Assembly (NCBI GenBank): GCA_038214135.1
Contig: JBBQSD010000066.1
Location: 1-29,934 of the forward strand
DNA length: 29,934 nucleotides
Direction of reading: 5' to 3'
DNA from: JANLSE01 sp038214135
Lineage (GTDB): Bacteria > Chloroflexota > Chloroflexia > Chloroflexales > Roseiflexaceae
The position numbers and the translations under genes are program-made. Below are positions 23,298 through 29,934 of the stretch, in pieces. The notes below the pieces were generated by a model, which worked only from the letters and a program-made list of their open reading frames with translations, was not told the origin of the DNA and ran no database searches. Numbering within the stretch: position 1 is the first letter of the stretch; the number at the start of each line of letters is the position of its first letter.

Positions 23298-24974
23298 CTA
23301 TGGCCGAAGCCGCACCTTGGTCCAATCCTGGGCAACCAAGCCATTCGGGGTAATGACGAGGCCCTCAACCCGTGGATTCAGCAGCATATTGAATTTCGGG
23401 TAGAAGAGTGGCAGCCAACCGACTTTATCGATGGCAATCTGTTCGGCCTGAACATAGAGTTGCAGGCGTCGTTCGATCTGGGCACGATCGCCTAGTTGAT
23501 CCGCTTCTGCGACCAATTGATCAAACTGCGGATCGGAGAAATGACCATTATTATTGGCGGTATTGCTCTGGAGTTGCTGCGAAAGAAAATTATGCGGGTC
23601 AGGGTAATCGGCTCCCCACACGCTATAGTAGATCTGTAAGCCAGTTTGCGGAGCACGGTAGGTATCATCAAGCCGTTTGCTGAAACTATCCAGATCAAGT
23701 GGTTCAAGGCGAACCTTGATATCCAGATTTGTTTCCCACATCTGCTTGAGTGCTGTGGTGACGGCCACATTATCGCCCTCAATCGCAAAACTCAGGGTCA
23801 CTTCTGGCAATCCCTGGCCACCCGGAAAGCCAGCCTCGGCTAATGTCAGTCGAGCCGCCTTTGGATCAAAGGCCAACGGCTGGATCGGCAATTGGGTGCC
23901 GAGCAACCCAGTTGGCAGGATTCGATCAGCCGCGATACCATTATTATGCAATGGCCCTGTCACCAGCGCCCGTTTATCGGTCGCCAGCGCAAATGCCCGC
24001 CGTAGGGTAGGATTATCGAATGGCGCTAGGCGATTATTAAACCCAACATAGCGTGTTGCAAGGATAGCAGCGGTCTGGAAACCGGGTAAGCTCTGGGCCT
24101 GGCTCACAAATGCCGATGGAACCGGCGATTGCCAACTGCCCATAATATCGACTCTACCAGCGCGATACTGTTCAAACGATACACCACTATCCGGATTAAA
24201 TGGCAGCGCAATTTTAGGAACACCCGGTATGCCCCGCCAATAGCGTTCGTTCGCAACCAACAGCACCTGATCACCACGCTTGAGCTCCTGGACACGATAT
24301 GGCCCGGTACCATAGGCACGCACAGCCCAATCGTCGCCGCTCTCGACTAATGCACGCGGGACGACATAGGTATATGGGTAGACCAACTGCGCCAAAAAAT
24401 AGGCCAATGGCGCATCAAGAGTAATCTCCAGATGGCGTGGATCAACTGCTCGCACACCGCTTGCCGTGCGGGTGCGCTTCTCGATCACATCCCGCGCCCC
24501 GACAATATGGCTGAGTTGTGCTGGCGCACCATAGGATGACGTCTCGGGTGCGAGCGCACGATTGATTGAGTAGACCCAATCTTCCGCTGTTACGGCAGTA
24601 CCGTCGGCAAATGTCAGCCCATCGCGGATAGTGAACGTATAGATCTTACCATCATCACTGACCTTCCAATCCGAGGCGCCATCCGGCTGAACCTCCATTT
24701 GTTCATCCAGGCGTACCAACCCTCCAAAAACGAGGCTGAGCACCGTCACCGATGGCAGGCCGCCGGGGCGAGCTGGATCTATCACTGCCAGATCACTAAT
24801 TCCCTCCAACGACCAGCGCAGCGTATCGGCAGGAGCCGGAATGGTGGGCGTCAGATCCGGCATGGCTGTTGGTTGTGCTGTTGGCGGGAGGTTGGGTGGA
24901 GTGTTCGAGGTGCAGGCAGCCAGCGTTATCAGAAAAGCAAGCACTATGGCCAATAATCGTCTGGACGGGTGCAT
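23298..24974 (-). CDS. ABC transporter solute-binding lipoprotein, family 5 (oligopeptide/nickel type)
   Basis: A 558-residue lipoprotein. The signal ends in the lipobox LAAC with Cys-21, followed by a Pro/Thr linker to about 50 and an SBP_bac_5 domain (60-555). Family motifs include SDDGKIYTFTIRDGLTFADGTAVTAEDWVYSI, the GTGPYRVQ block, FNNRLAPFDNPTLRRAFALA and WGADYPDPHNFLSQ. Such proteins bind peptides, sugars or other solutes and pass them to Dpp/Opp-type permeases. No permease or ATPase gene of that type is nearby, so this is an orphan receptor that uses a transporter encoded elsewhere. The ATG at 24974 has no Shine-Dalgarno; a TACAAT lies only two bases upstream, so the mechanism of initiation is unclear. 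Substrate is not predictable. Confidence 0.93.
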   Translation of the reverse strand: MHPSRRLLAIVLAFLITLAACTSNTPPNLPPTAQPTAMPDLTPTIPAPADTLRWSLEGISDLAVIDPARPGGLPSVTVLSLVFGGLVRLDEQMEVQPDGASDWKVSDDGKIYTFTIRDGLTFADGTAVTAEDWVYSINRALAPETSSYGAPAQLSHIVGARDVIEKRTRTASGVRAVDPRHLEITLDAPLAYFLAQLVYPYTYVVPRALVESGDDWAVRAYGTGPYRVQELKRGDQVLLVANERYWRGIPGVPKIALPFNPDSGVSFEQYRAGRVDIMGSWQSPVPSAFVSQAQSLPGFQTAAILATRYVGFNNRLAPFDNPTLRRAFALATDKRALVTGPLHNNGIAADRILPTGLLGTQLPIQPLAFDPKAARLTLAEAGFPGGQGLPEVTLSFAIEGDNVAVTTALKQMWETNLDIKVRLEPLDLDSFSKRLDDTYRAPQTGLQIYYSVWGADYPDPHNFLSQQLQSNTANNNGHFSDPQFDQLVAEADQLGDRAQIERRLQLYVQAEQIAIDKVGWLPLFYPKFNMLLNPRVEGLVITPNGLVAQDWTKVRLRP

Positions 24975-25055
24975 ACATTGTATCCGCTCTTATTCACAAA
25001 TCGATTGATGGACAATAGCTCATAAACGCGAACTATTCTATTATCTCGAAAGCAC

Positions 25056-25124
25056 GGACGCGACATATCGCGTCCTGCGCATCGCAACCCTTCAAACGCG
25101 ATATATCGCGTCCCTGCGCATTGC
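25056..25124. repeat. Tandem palindromic repeat downstream of mutS
   Basis: Two units of about 38 nt. Each has a palindrome (GGACGCGA with TCGCGTCC at 25056-25075, and the perfect ACGCGATATATCGCGT at 25096-25111) followed by C(C)TGCGCATYGCA. It starts 15 nt past the mutS stop codon on the minus strand and so may act as a double 3' barrier or terminator, although no U-tract follows. Confidence 0.6.
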
Positions 25125-25139
25125 ACAATATATAATGTA

Positions 25140-28100
25140 TTATTCGGTACCTGATACAAGCTTTTGCAGTTCGTACAATCGTGTAAGCGCATCGAGTGGA
25201 GTCAGTTCATTGACATTCATTCGACGTAATTGTTCAAGCGCTGGATGCGATAGGCTATTGAACAAGGCCAGTTGATTATCCGCAGCCTGTTGTGGCACCC
25301 GTTGCTTCATAGTAGAGGCGCGCCGTTCTACAGGCGGGCGGCCCTCTAATTCGCTCAGTAACTCTGTTGCACGGCGGATCACCCCACGCGGAATTCCAGC
25401 AAGTTCCGCGACATGAATACCATAGGATCGATCAGCACCGCCAGCGCGCAGTTCGTGCAGAAACACAACCTGACCATCCTGCTCAATTGCCGCAAGATGG
25501 TAGTTCTTGACTCGTGGCAACAGCCCTTCCAGTGCCGTCAACTCGTGGTAATGGGTCGCAAACAGGGTTCGGCAGCCGAGGCGTGGTTCGTTATGAATAT
25601 ACTCAAGCACTGCTCGTGCAATTGCTAACCCATCATAGGTGCTGGTGCCACGCCCAACCTCATCAAGAATAATCAGGCTGCGCCTGGTGCTCTGCAACAG
25701 CAACGCGGCGGTCTCGGTCATCTCGACCATAAACGTGCTCTGGCCGGTAGCGATATCATCCTGGGCACCAATACGAGTAAAGATCCGATCAACCAGCCCG
25801 ATTTCGGCTGTATCGGCTGGCACATATGAGCCAATCTGTGCCATCAGCGCAATCAGGGCCACCTGGCGCAGATAGCAGCTCTTTCCCGCCATGTTCGGGC
25901 CAGTCACCAGCATAATCTGCTGCAGATCGGTATCGAGATCGGCACCATTGGGAATAAATGCCTCATCGAGCGTCCGCTCAACCACCGGATGGCGGCCATT
26001 GACGATCCGCAGGCGGGTGTCGTCGTGCAGGCTCGGGCGCACATAGCGCCCACGTACTGCCGCTTCGGCAAGCCCGGCATACACATCGGTTTCTGCTAGG
26101 GCACGAGCCATGGCTAACAGGCGTGGCCCATGTTCGGCAACCTCAGCCGCAACCCGCGCAAAGGCCCGCCGCTCATATTCAACCAACCGTTGCTGGGCAT
26201 TCTCGACGATTTCCTCATACTGTTTGAGGGTTGGCGTAATATAGCGCTCACCGCTCGTCAGCGTCTGCTTGCGGATATAATCAGATGGCACCTGATCGGC
26301 ATAGGTTTTGGCAACTTCAATATAATAGCCAAACACCTTGTTATAATCAACCCGCAGCCCCTTAATGCCGGTTCGCCGCTGCTCAACCGCTTCCAGATCG
26401 CTGATCCACTGCTGAGCATCTCTACTCGCACGAACGATGGTATCCATCAGCGGCTCATACCCAGGCCGAATCACGCGCCGTGGCTTCTCGCCGTTTTCCT
26501 CAGCAGCACGCAGATAGTTGGAAGCACCCAACAGGGCCGGCGGATCATCATCAATCGCCGTTTCGAGCAGAGCCAGAACATCGGCACATGCATCAAACCC
26601 AGAAGCAACCACACGCCGACGTAAAGCAACAGGGGCTGCCGCTATAGAAGCAAGCGCTTTGGCTGGTGCTGGCGCAACAATCTGAATAGCTTCAAGCTCA
26701 TCATCATCTTCGCCAAACAGATCATCACCATCGTGGCGGGCCTGCACCCTGCGCTTGGCTTCACGCTGCTCACGCAGGCTGAGCGTCGGCGGCTTCGGCT
26801 GAGCATCAGGAACTGAAATCTCTGCTTCTGCCAACAGCAGATCATCCTGTTCTGTATCATCTAATTCGGGCTGCACTTCCGCTTCGGCTTCAAATGGTGG
26901 CAACCAGCCATTGAGGCGCGCAATCAGCGCCGGTAACATCCGTAGCCCTTCGCGCAACCGAACCATATCGCGTGGGGTGGCGACGGCAGTACCCTGCATG
27001 ATCCGATTCACCGCTCGTTCCATATCGCCAACCTGCTTCAGCAATTCGCGGATCTCCGCCCGCAGCAGGGTATCATCGGCAAAATGGGCGATGGCATCCT
27101 GGCGTGCCAGCAGCTTATCGAGCTCAAGCAGTGGCTGCGCGATCCAGCGCCGCAATGTTCTGGCCCCCATTGGCGTACGTGTCTGATCCAACACGCTAAC
27201 CAACGAGCCCTTGGCCCGCCCGCCCGAACCCTCCAGCAGCTCCAGGTTTCGGCGCGTCTGCGGATCGAGTACCATCGTTTCGCCAATAGCATAGACCCGC
27301 AGCGTGCCAATATGGGTGATCGCCCCAGCCTGTGTTTCTTCTAAATACTGAACAGCAGCCCCAGCAGCTCGAGCCGCCAGTGGTTTATCGGCCAGGCCAA
27401 ACCCAGCGAGTGAACTGGCTCCCAATTGGCGCAACAATGCCTCGCGGGCCGTGCGTGCTTCCCAACGCCAGGCAGGAACAGCCGTGATATGACCATGGGC
27501 CCAACGAGCTGTATTCTCGCGCTCAATTCGCCGCGCAACCCGCTCGCCAGGCAACAGCAGATCGCGCTCCTCCTTCGACATAAACTCAAGATCCTGCGTC
27601 AGCCGGGCACTCACAGGCTCCAACCCAACCAACCGCAGTTCTGGCTTGTCGGCAACTAGAATCTCGGCAGCCTGAAGCCGCGCAAGCTCGCTCTGCGCCT
27701 GTATGGCCGCCCGATCACCAGTTAATTCTGTTGCCGCAAATTCGCCGGTGCTCAGATCGACATATGCAATTCCGACCTTGCCACCATCTGCGATAATCGC
27801 AGCAAGATAGTTATTCTGTTCGGCGGATAGAAGGCCCGGCTCAATAATCGTTCCTGGCGTCAGCACCCGAATAATTTTGCGATCAACCATGCCCTTGCCG
27901 CCAGTGCCCTGTTCGAGGCCAGCAGCAAATACCGAACGCGGGCGAGTATCGGAGCGGCTCGATGCCGTTTCCGAGATCTGTTCGGCAATTGCAACCCGAT
28001 AGCCAGCCTTGACCAATTCGCCAGCATAGCGCTCAATGGCATGGTATGGCATGCCCGCCATCGGGCATTTCACGCGCTCTTTTGAACCCTTCCGAATGGC

Positions 28101-28313
28101 AAATTCCTTCGATGTAAGCGTGACACTCATCAACTCGGCGATCAGCTTCGCATCATCATCGAAGGCCTCATAGAAATCACCCATGCGGTAGAACAGGACA
28201 GCATCGGGTGCGTCGGCCTTCAGGCCGCGATATTGCATGTACCAATCGTGTAGCTCAAACGTGGGGAATTCGCGCTCAAGAAGTGTGCGTAGGGCTCGGC
28301 GATCCAGGCTCAT
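25140..28313 (-). CDS. mutS: DNA mismatch repair protein MutS
   Basis: A 1057-residue MutS1. The mismatch-recognition domain carries FYRMGDFYEAF with the wedge Phe-47 and Glu-49. The connector, core and clamp domains follow, and the ATPase has Walker A GPNMAGKS (805-812), Walker B LIILDE (880-885), the GRGTSTYDG signature and HYHE at 921-924. All key residues are present. It recognises mispairs and small loops and recruits MutL. It is about 200 residues longer than E. coli MutS. Most of the excess is an insertion at about 475-590 that is acidic and low in complexity (for example DLFGEDDDELE) and probably disordered. GGAG lies five bases before the start at 28313. No mutL is nearby. A TnpB-type element sits directly upstream. 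Confidence 0.97.
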   Translation of the reverse strand: MSLDRRALRTLLEREFPTFELHDWYMQYRGLKADAPDAVLFYRMGDFYEAFDDDAKLIAELMSVTLTSKEFAIRKGSKERVKCPMAGMPYHAIERYAGELVKAGYRVAIAEQISETASSRSDTRPRSVFAAGLEQGTGGKGMVDRKIIRVLTPGTIIEPGLLSAEQNNYLAAIIADGGKVGIAYVDLSTGEFAATELTGDRAAIQAQSELARLQAAEILVADKPELRLVGLEPVSARLTQDLEFMSKEERDLLLPGERVARRIERENTARWAHGHITAVPAWRWEARTAREALLRQLGASSLAGFGLADKPLAARAAGAAVQYLEETQAGAITHIGTLRVYAIGETMVLDPQTRRNLELLEGSGGRAKGSLVSVLDQTRTPMGARTLRRWIAQPLLELDKLLARQDAIAHFADDTLLRAEIRELLKQVGDMERAVNRIMQGTAVATPRDMVRLREGLRMLPALIARLNGWLPPFEAEAEVQPELDDTEQDDLLLAEAEISVPDAQPKPPTLSLREQREAKRRVQARHDGDDLFGEDDDELEAIQIVAPAPAKALASIAAAPVALRRRVVASGFDACADVLALLETAIDDDPPALLGASNYLRAAEENGEKPRRVIRPGYEPLMDTIVRASRDAQQWISDLEAVEQRRTGIKGLRVDYNKVFGYYIEVAKTYADQVPSDYIRKQTLTSGERYITPTLKQYEEIVENAQQRLVEYERRAFARVAAEVAEHGPRLLAMARALAETDVYAGLAEAAVRGRYVRPSLHDDTRLRIVNGRHPVVERTLDEAFIPNGADLDTDLQQIMLVTGPNMAGKSCYLRQVALIALMAQIGSYVPADTAEIGLVDRIFTRIGAQDDIATGQSTFMVEMTETAALLLQSTRRSLIILDEVGRGTSTYDGLAIARAVLEYIHNEPRLGCRTLFATHYHELTALEGLLPRVKNYHLAAIEQDGQVVFLHELRAGGADRSYGIHVAELAGIPRGVIRRATELLSELEGRPPVERRASTMKQRVPQQAADNQLALFNSLSHPALEQLRRMNVNELTPLDALTRLYELQKLVSGTE

Positions 28314-28319
28314 AGTTAC

Positions 28320-28440
28320 TCCGGTTTCGTCAGTAACCGCACGGATTACAATCCGGCGGCTTGCATCTCAATCGAAAGTCGCGGACTCACGACTGGACAC
28401 GATTGGCTGACTGATAGGCAGCCCGCCAGCATCACGTCTA
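28320..28440 (-). ncRNA. Predicted omega (guide) RNA region of the TnpB element
   Basis: In TnpB systems the omega RNA overlaps the 3' end of tnpB and the right end, with the guide taken from sequence just outside the right end. Here that would be the tnpB 3' end plus the hairpin at 28337-28359, and the guide would read into the mutS ribosome binding site and first codons. Boundaries are inferred by analogy and no promoter is recognised. Confidence 0.4.
28337..28359 (-). repeat. Right-end hairpin of the TnpB element
   Basis: Outer arms CCGC and GCGG and inner arms CGGATT and AATCCG close on a 2-nt loop, with one unpaired base between the stems on one side. The left-end hairpin at 29631-29653 has the same plan, with 4-bp outer and 6-bp inner stems, a 2-nt loop and the same unpaired base. 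This is the subterminal hairpin type of IS200/IS605 elements. It starts 8 nt past the tnpB stop and ends 23 nt before the mutS start codon. Confidence 0.7.
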
Positions 28441-29528
28441 GCGACACTGGCATGGTATTTGGCCGCAATGTTCCGGGCAGCGTTCAGATCGGCATGCAGT
28501 TCAACACTACAGTTCCGACACACAAAACGCCCGCGCGAACGACGGTTGTTGCGGGCGACATGCCCACAGCAGCTACAGGTCTGCGAGGTATGTCGCGGGT
28601 CAACCGCAACCACCGTACACCCGCGTTCTTCGGCCTTATACGCGATAAAGGTGCGGAGTTGAGCAAACGACCAACCATGAATCAGGCGGCTCGTTGCGGT
28701 CTTTCGTCTGACCTTGCTTCGTTTCCGAATGTCGGTCAGACTCTCGATCACAATCGTGCTGCCTGATTCAACCGAGCCGGCAATCTGCTTACTCAGAACA
28801 TGATCGCAATCGCGCCGGAAACGGACTTGGCGCGAGCGCACTCGCTTCAAGTGACGCTTGGCGCTTCTCGTGCCCTTCCGTTGCAACGCTCGTTTTCGAT
28901 GAAACAGCTTGCCTTCAATCGCCTTCCATGCCCGCTTGCCCAGGAAGTGATTATTGGATGTCACCGCAGGTCGCACAATCCCCAGGTCAACACCCGTAAC
29001 TTGTTCGGTTGGTGCAATGTCCGGAGCGGGAACTGTCACAACAATATGCAGCCACCAGGAGCCATGTCGGAACAACAGATCGGCGGTATCCGTCGGATAA
29101 CCCGCCCATTTCGCGCTATGGTCGGGGATGGTGAAGCGGATGGTCTGCCGTGCGCCAACCAAAGAAATGCGTACCGTCTGACTCTCCCAATCAACACGGT
29201 AGGTATGCACGTTATAGCGCGGCGGGCACATGTCTGAGTGTGGCATGCGAACCTTGGCGTCGGGCTTCTTTCGCAGTGCAAATGCGCTTTTGACCGCTTC
29301 CGCAGCCTTGGCACGAGCGGTATTGATCAGATTGCTGTTCAGATCGGGCAGTTCCGCCCGTACGGCATAGTACGCCAAATAATGCAGCTTCGTGGCGTTG
29401 CTGATGCCCGCGTCCCATCCGAACTGGACAAACCGATTGAACGCAGCGGTAAACAATCGGCTTGTCTCAGCCAGGAACTCCGCTTGCGCGTGCGAGGGGT
29501 TCAGTTGTACCCGTAGTGTTCGTTGCAT
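28368..29528 (-). CDS. tnpB: TnpB, IS200/IS605-type RNA-guided endonuclease (RuvC-like)
   Basis: A 386-residue TnpB. The RuvC-like catalytic residues are Asp-181 in VTGVDLGIVRPA, Glu-262 in TIVIESLTDIRK and Asp-347 in LHADLNAARNIA. A zinc finger sits between the last two, with Cys-318/Cys-321 and Cys-337/Cys-340. The arginine-rich region around 210-240 suits RNA binding. All motifs are intact, so the protein should be active. In the family it cleaves DNA next to a target-adjacent motif using an omega RNA made from the 3' end of the gene and right end of the element. I start at the ATG at 29528, where the family similarity begins; the frame is open to 29636 but those residues would overlap the left-end hairpin. 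Its stop is 54 nt from mutS, in the same direction. Confidence 0.93.
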   Translation of the reverse strand: MQRTLRVQLNPSHAQAEFLAETSRLFTAAFNRFVQFGWDAGISNATKLHYLAYYAVRAELPDLNSNLINTARAKAAEAVKSAFALRKKPDAKVRMPHSDMCPPRYNVHTYRVDWESQTVRISLVGARQTIRFTIPDHSAKWAGYPTDTADLLFRHGSWWLHIVVTVPAPDIAPTEQVTGVDLGIVRPAVTSNNHFLGKRAWKAIEGKLFHRKRALQRKGTRSAKRHLKRVRSRQVRFRRDCDHVLSKQIAGSVESGSTIVIESLTDIRKRSKVRRKTATSRLIHGWSFAQLRTFIAYKAEERGCTVVAVDPRHTSQTCSCCGHVARNNRRSRGRFVCRNCSVELHADLNAARNIAAKYHASVARRDAGGLPISQPIVSSRESATFD

Positions 29529-29630
29529 AGTGTTGATTCTAACCTGCAACGAAACATGTTGCAAGAACGTGTGTTCGACACGGCTCCCGATTGAACGTGG
29601 ATGCGGTTCATTGCGCCGTGCCCAATTCTT

Positions 29631-29653
29631 CCCCACGGTCTCAAGACCGGGGG
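29631..29653 (-). repeat. Left-end hairpin of the TnpB element
   Basis: Outer arms CCCC and GGGG, inner arms CGGTCT and AGACCG, 2-nt loop and one unpaired A (plus strand) between the stems. Same architecture as the right-end hairpin but different sequence, as is usual for IS200/IS605 ends. Confidence 0.75.
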
Positions 29654-29692
29654 CTACCTTAGGGTTTTTCGGTGTATAAACTCGTTTGGTTT

Positions 29693-29721
29693 ATTATAGC
29701 ATGCACACCTGGTTAGCACAA
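29693..29721 (-). promoter_or_regulatory. Promoter upstream of the TnpB element (possibly the original mutS promoter)
   Basis: On the minus strand, TTGTGC (29716-29721), a 17-bp spacer and TATAAT (29693-29698) with an extended TGC. It lies outside the probable left tip and points toward tnpB and mutS. It may have served mutS before the insertion; now the path is 1.4 kb longer. Confidence 0.5.
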
Positions 29722-29730
29722 ATGTTTCAT

Positions 29731-29763
29731 GGCCGTAGACGCAAAATCTTGCGTCTCTACGGC
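29731..29763. repeat. GACGCAA-type dispersed inverted repeat
   Basis: CCGTAGACGCAA and TTGCGTCTCTACGG are imperfect inverted arms (the left arm lacks two bases). The type with GTAGAGACGCAA is widespread in environmental bacteria. It lies between the partial gene at the window end and the tnpB promoter. Confidence 0.55.
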
Positions 29764-29784
29764 CCGCCCTGTCACCCTTCACGG

Positions 29785-29934
29785 TTATGGTAAAAACCCA
29801 CGTGTCCGCAGCTCTTCGCTACCCATAAGTCCGAGCAGAATCTCATAGGCAGTACCACGCAATTCAGGATGATACTCAAGCCGCTCCCGTTCGAGCCATT
29901 GCGTGAGATATGTTTTGCCATCCGTCGCGCTCTG
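29785..29934 (-). CDS. C-terminus of a surface-type protein (partial)
   Basis: The last 49 codons of a minus-strand gene that continues past the window end; the stop TAA is at 29785-29787. It reads with TYLTQWLERERLEYHPEL and AYEILLGLMG. The pattern of an aromatic ER-x-x-x-EYHPE followed about six residues later by Tyr and LxxLG also occurs in the C-terminal module of the M14 peptidase here (LEYHPDQADTPYLVQ). I infer that this is a surface or secreted protein ending in the same module. The rest of the gene and its function are unknown. The dispersed inverted repeat at 29731-29763 lies just after its stop. Confidence 0.7.
   Translation of the reverse strand, partial: QSATDGKTYLTQWLERERLEYHPELRGTAYEILLGLMGSEELRTRGFLP

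Larger units (their letters stand above)
28320..29680 (-). mobile_element. TnpB-only IS200/IS605-type insertion element
   Basis: The element has an intact tnpB, matched end hairpins (28337-28359 and 29631-29653) and no tnpA, so it is non-autonomous for movement unless a tyrosine transposase acts from elsewhere. The right tip lies between the hairpin and the mutS start (about 28314-28336). The left tip may be near 29675, next to TTTAT (minus strand, 29676-29680), a plausible target/TAM. Exact ends are not determined. Confidence 0.75.

Noticed and set aside
1..29934. CRISPR arrays, tRNA or rRNA genes, prophage
   Set aside because: No regular spacer repeats, no cloverleaf sequences in the gaps and no phage structural genes were seen on reading.

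Overview
This window looks like chromosome from a filamentous Chloroflexota (class Chloroflexia-like) bacterium. The call rests on style: secreted proteins with long Thr/Pro/Ala linkers, a roughly 1050-residue MutS, lipoproteins with LAAC lipoboxes, many dispersed palindromic repeats, and a genome of moderate GC. No marker gene is present, so nothing finer than phylum or class is claimed.

Layout. 1-4500: a Pro/Thr-rich exported protein, a DsbA-like lipoprotein, an M14 zinc carboxypeptidase and an unknown helical protein. 4585-8267: a response regulator/sensor kinase pair read on the minus strand; the kinase carries an extra C-terminal membrane anchor and a LecA (PA-IL)-like lectin domain. 8419-12249: an XRE regulator, two small zinc-ribbon membrane proteins and a 761-residue secreted C39-like peptidase. 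12657-15501 (minus): a VOC protein, a Gfo/Idh/MocA dehydrogenase and a sugar-phosphate isomerase-like TIM barrel, probably one carbohydrate-modifying operon. 15720-21497 (plus): a TetR-controlled export operon made of two paralogous FtsX/MacB-type permeases, an ATPase and a membrane-fusion protein, with a clear promoter and operator. 21500-28313 (minus): nicotinate phosphoribosyltransferase, an orphan family 5 solute-binding lipoprotein and MutS. 28320-29690: a TnpB-only IS200/IS605-type element directly upstream of mutS. 29785-29934: the C-terminus of a further protein cut by the window edge.

The most notable signal is at 1178-1945. The DsbA-like gene is interrupted by one in-frame TGA exactly where the first cysteine of the redox CxxC motif belongs. 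The frame stays open and family-like afterwards, and a stem-loop of bacterial SECIS type (loop starting with G, 18 nt after the TGA) follows. It is best read as a selenoprotein with a U-G-Q-C active site, which would be missed or split in two by ordinary gene calling. Second are the lectin-tipped histidine kinase and the TnpB element, whose two ends form architecturally matched hairpins and which appears to separate mutS from its old promoter.

Minus-strand genes occupy about 1178-8267 and 12657-15501, then 21500 to the end. The export operon and nicotinate phosphoribosyltransferase converge with only two bases between their stop codons. No tRNA, rRNA, CRISPR array or phage genes were seen.
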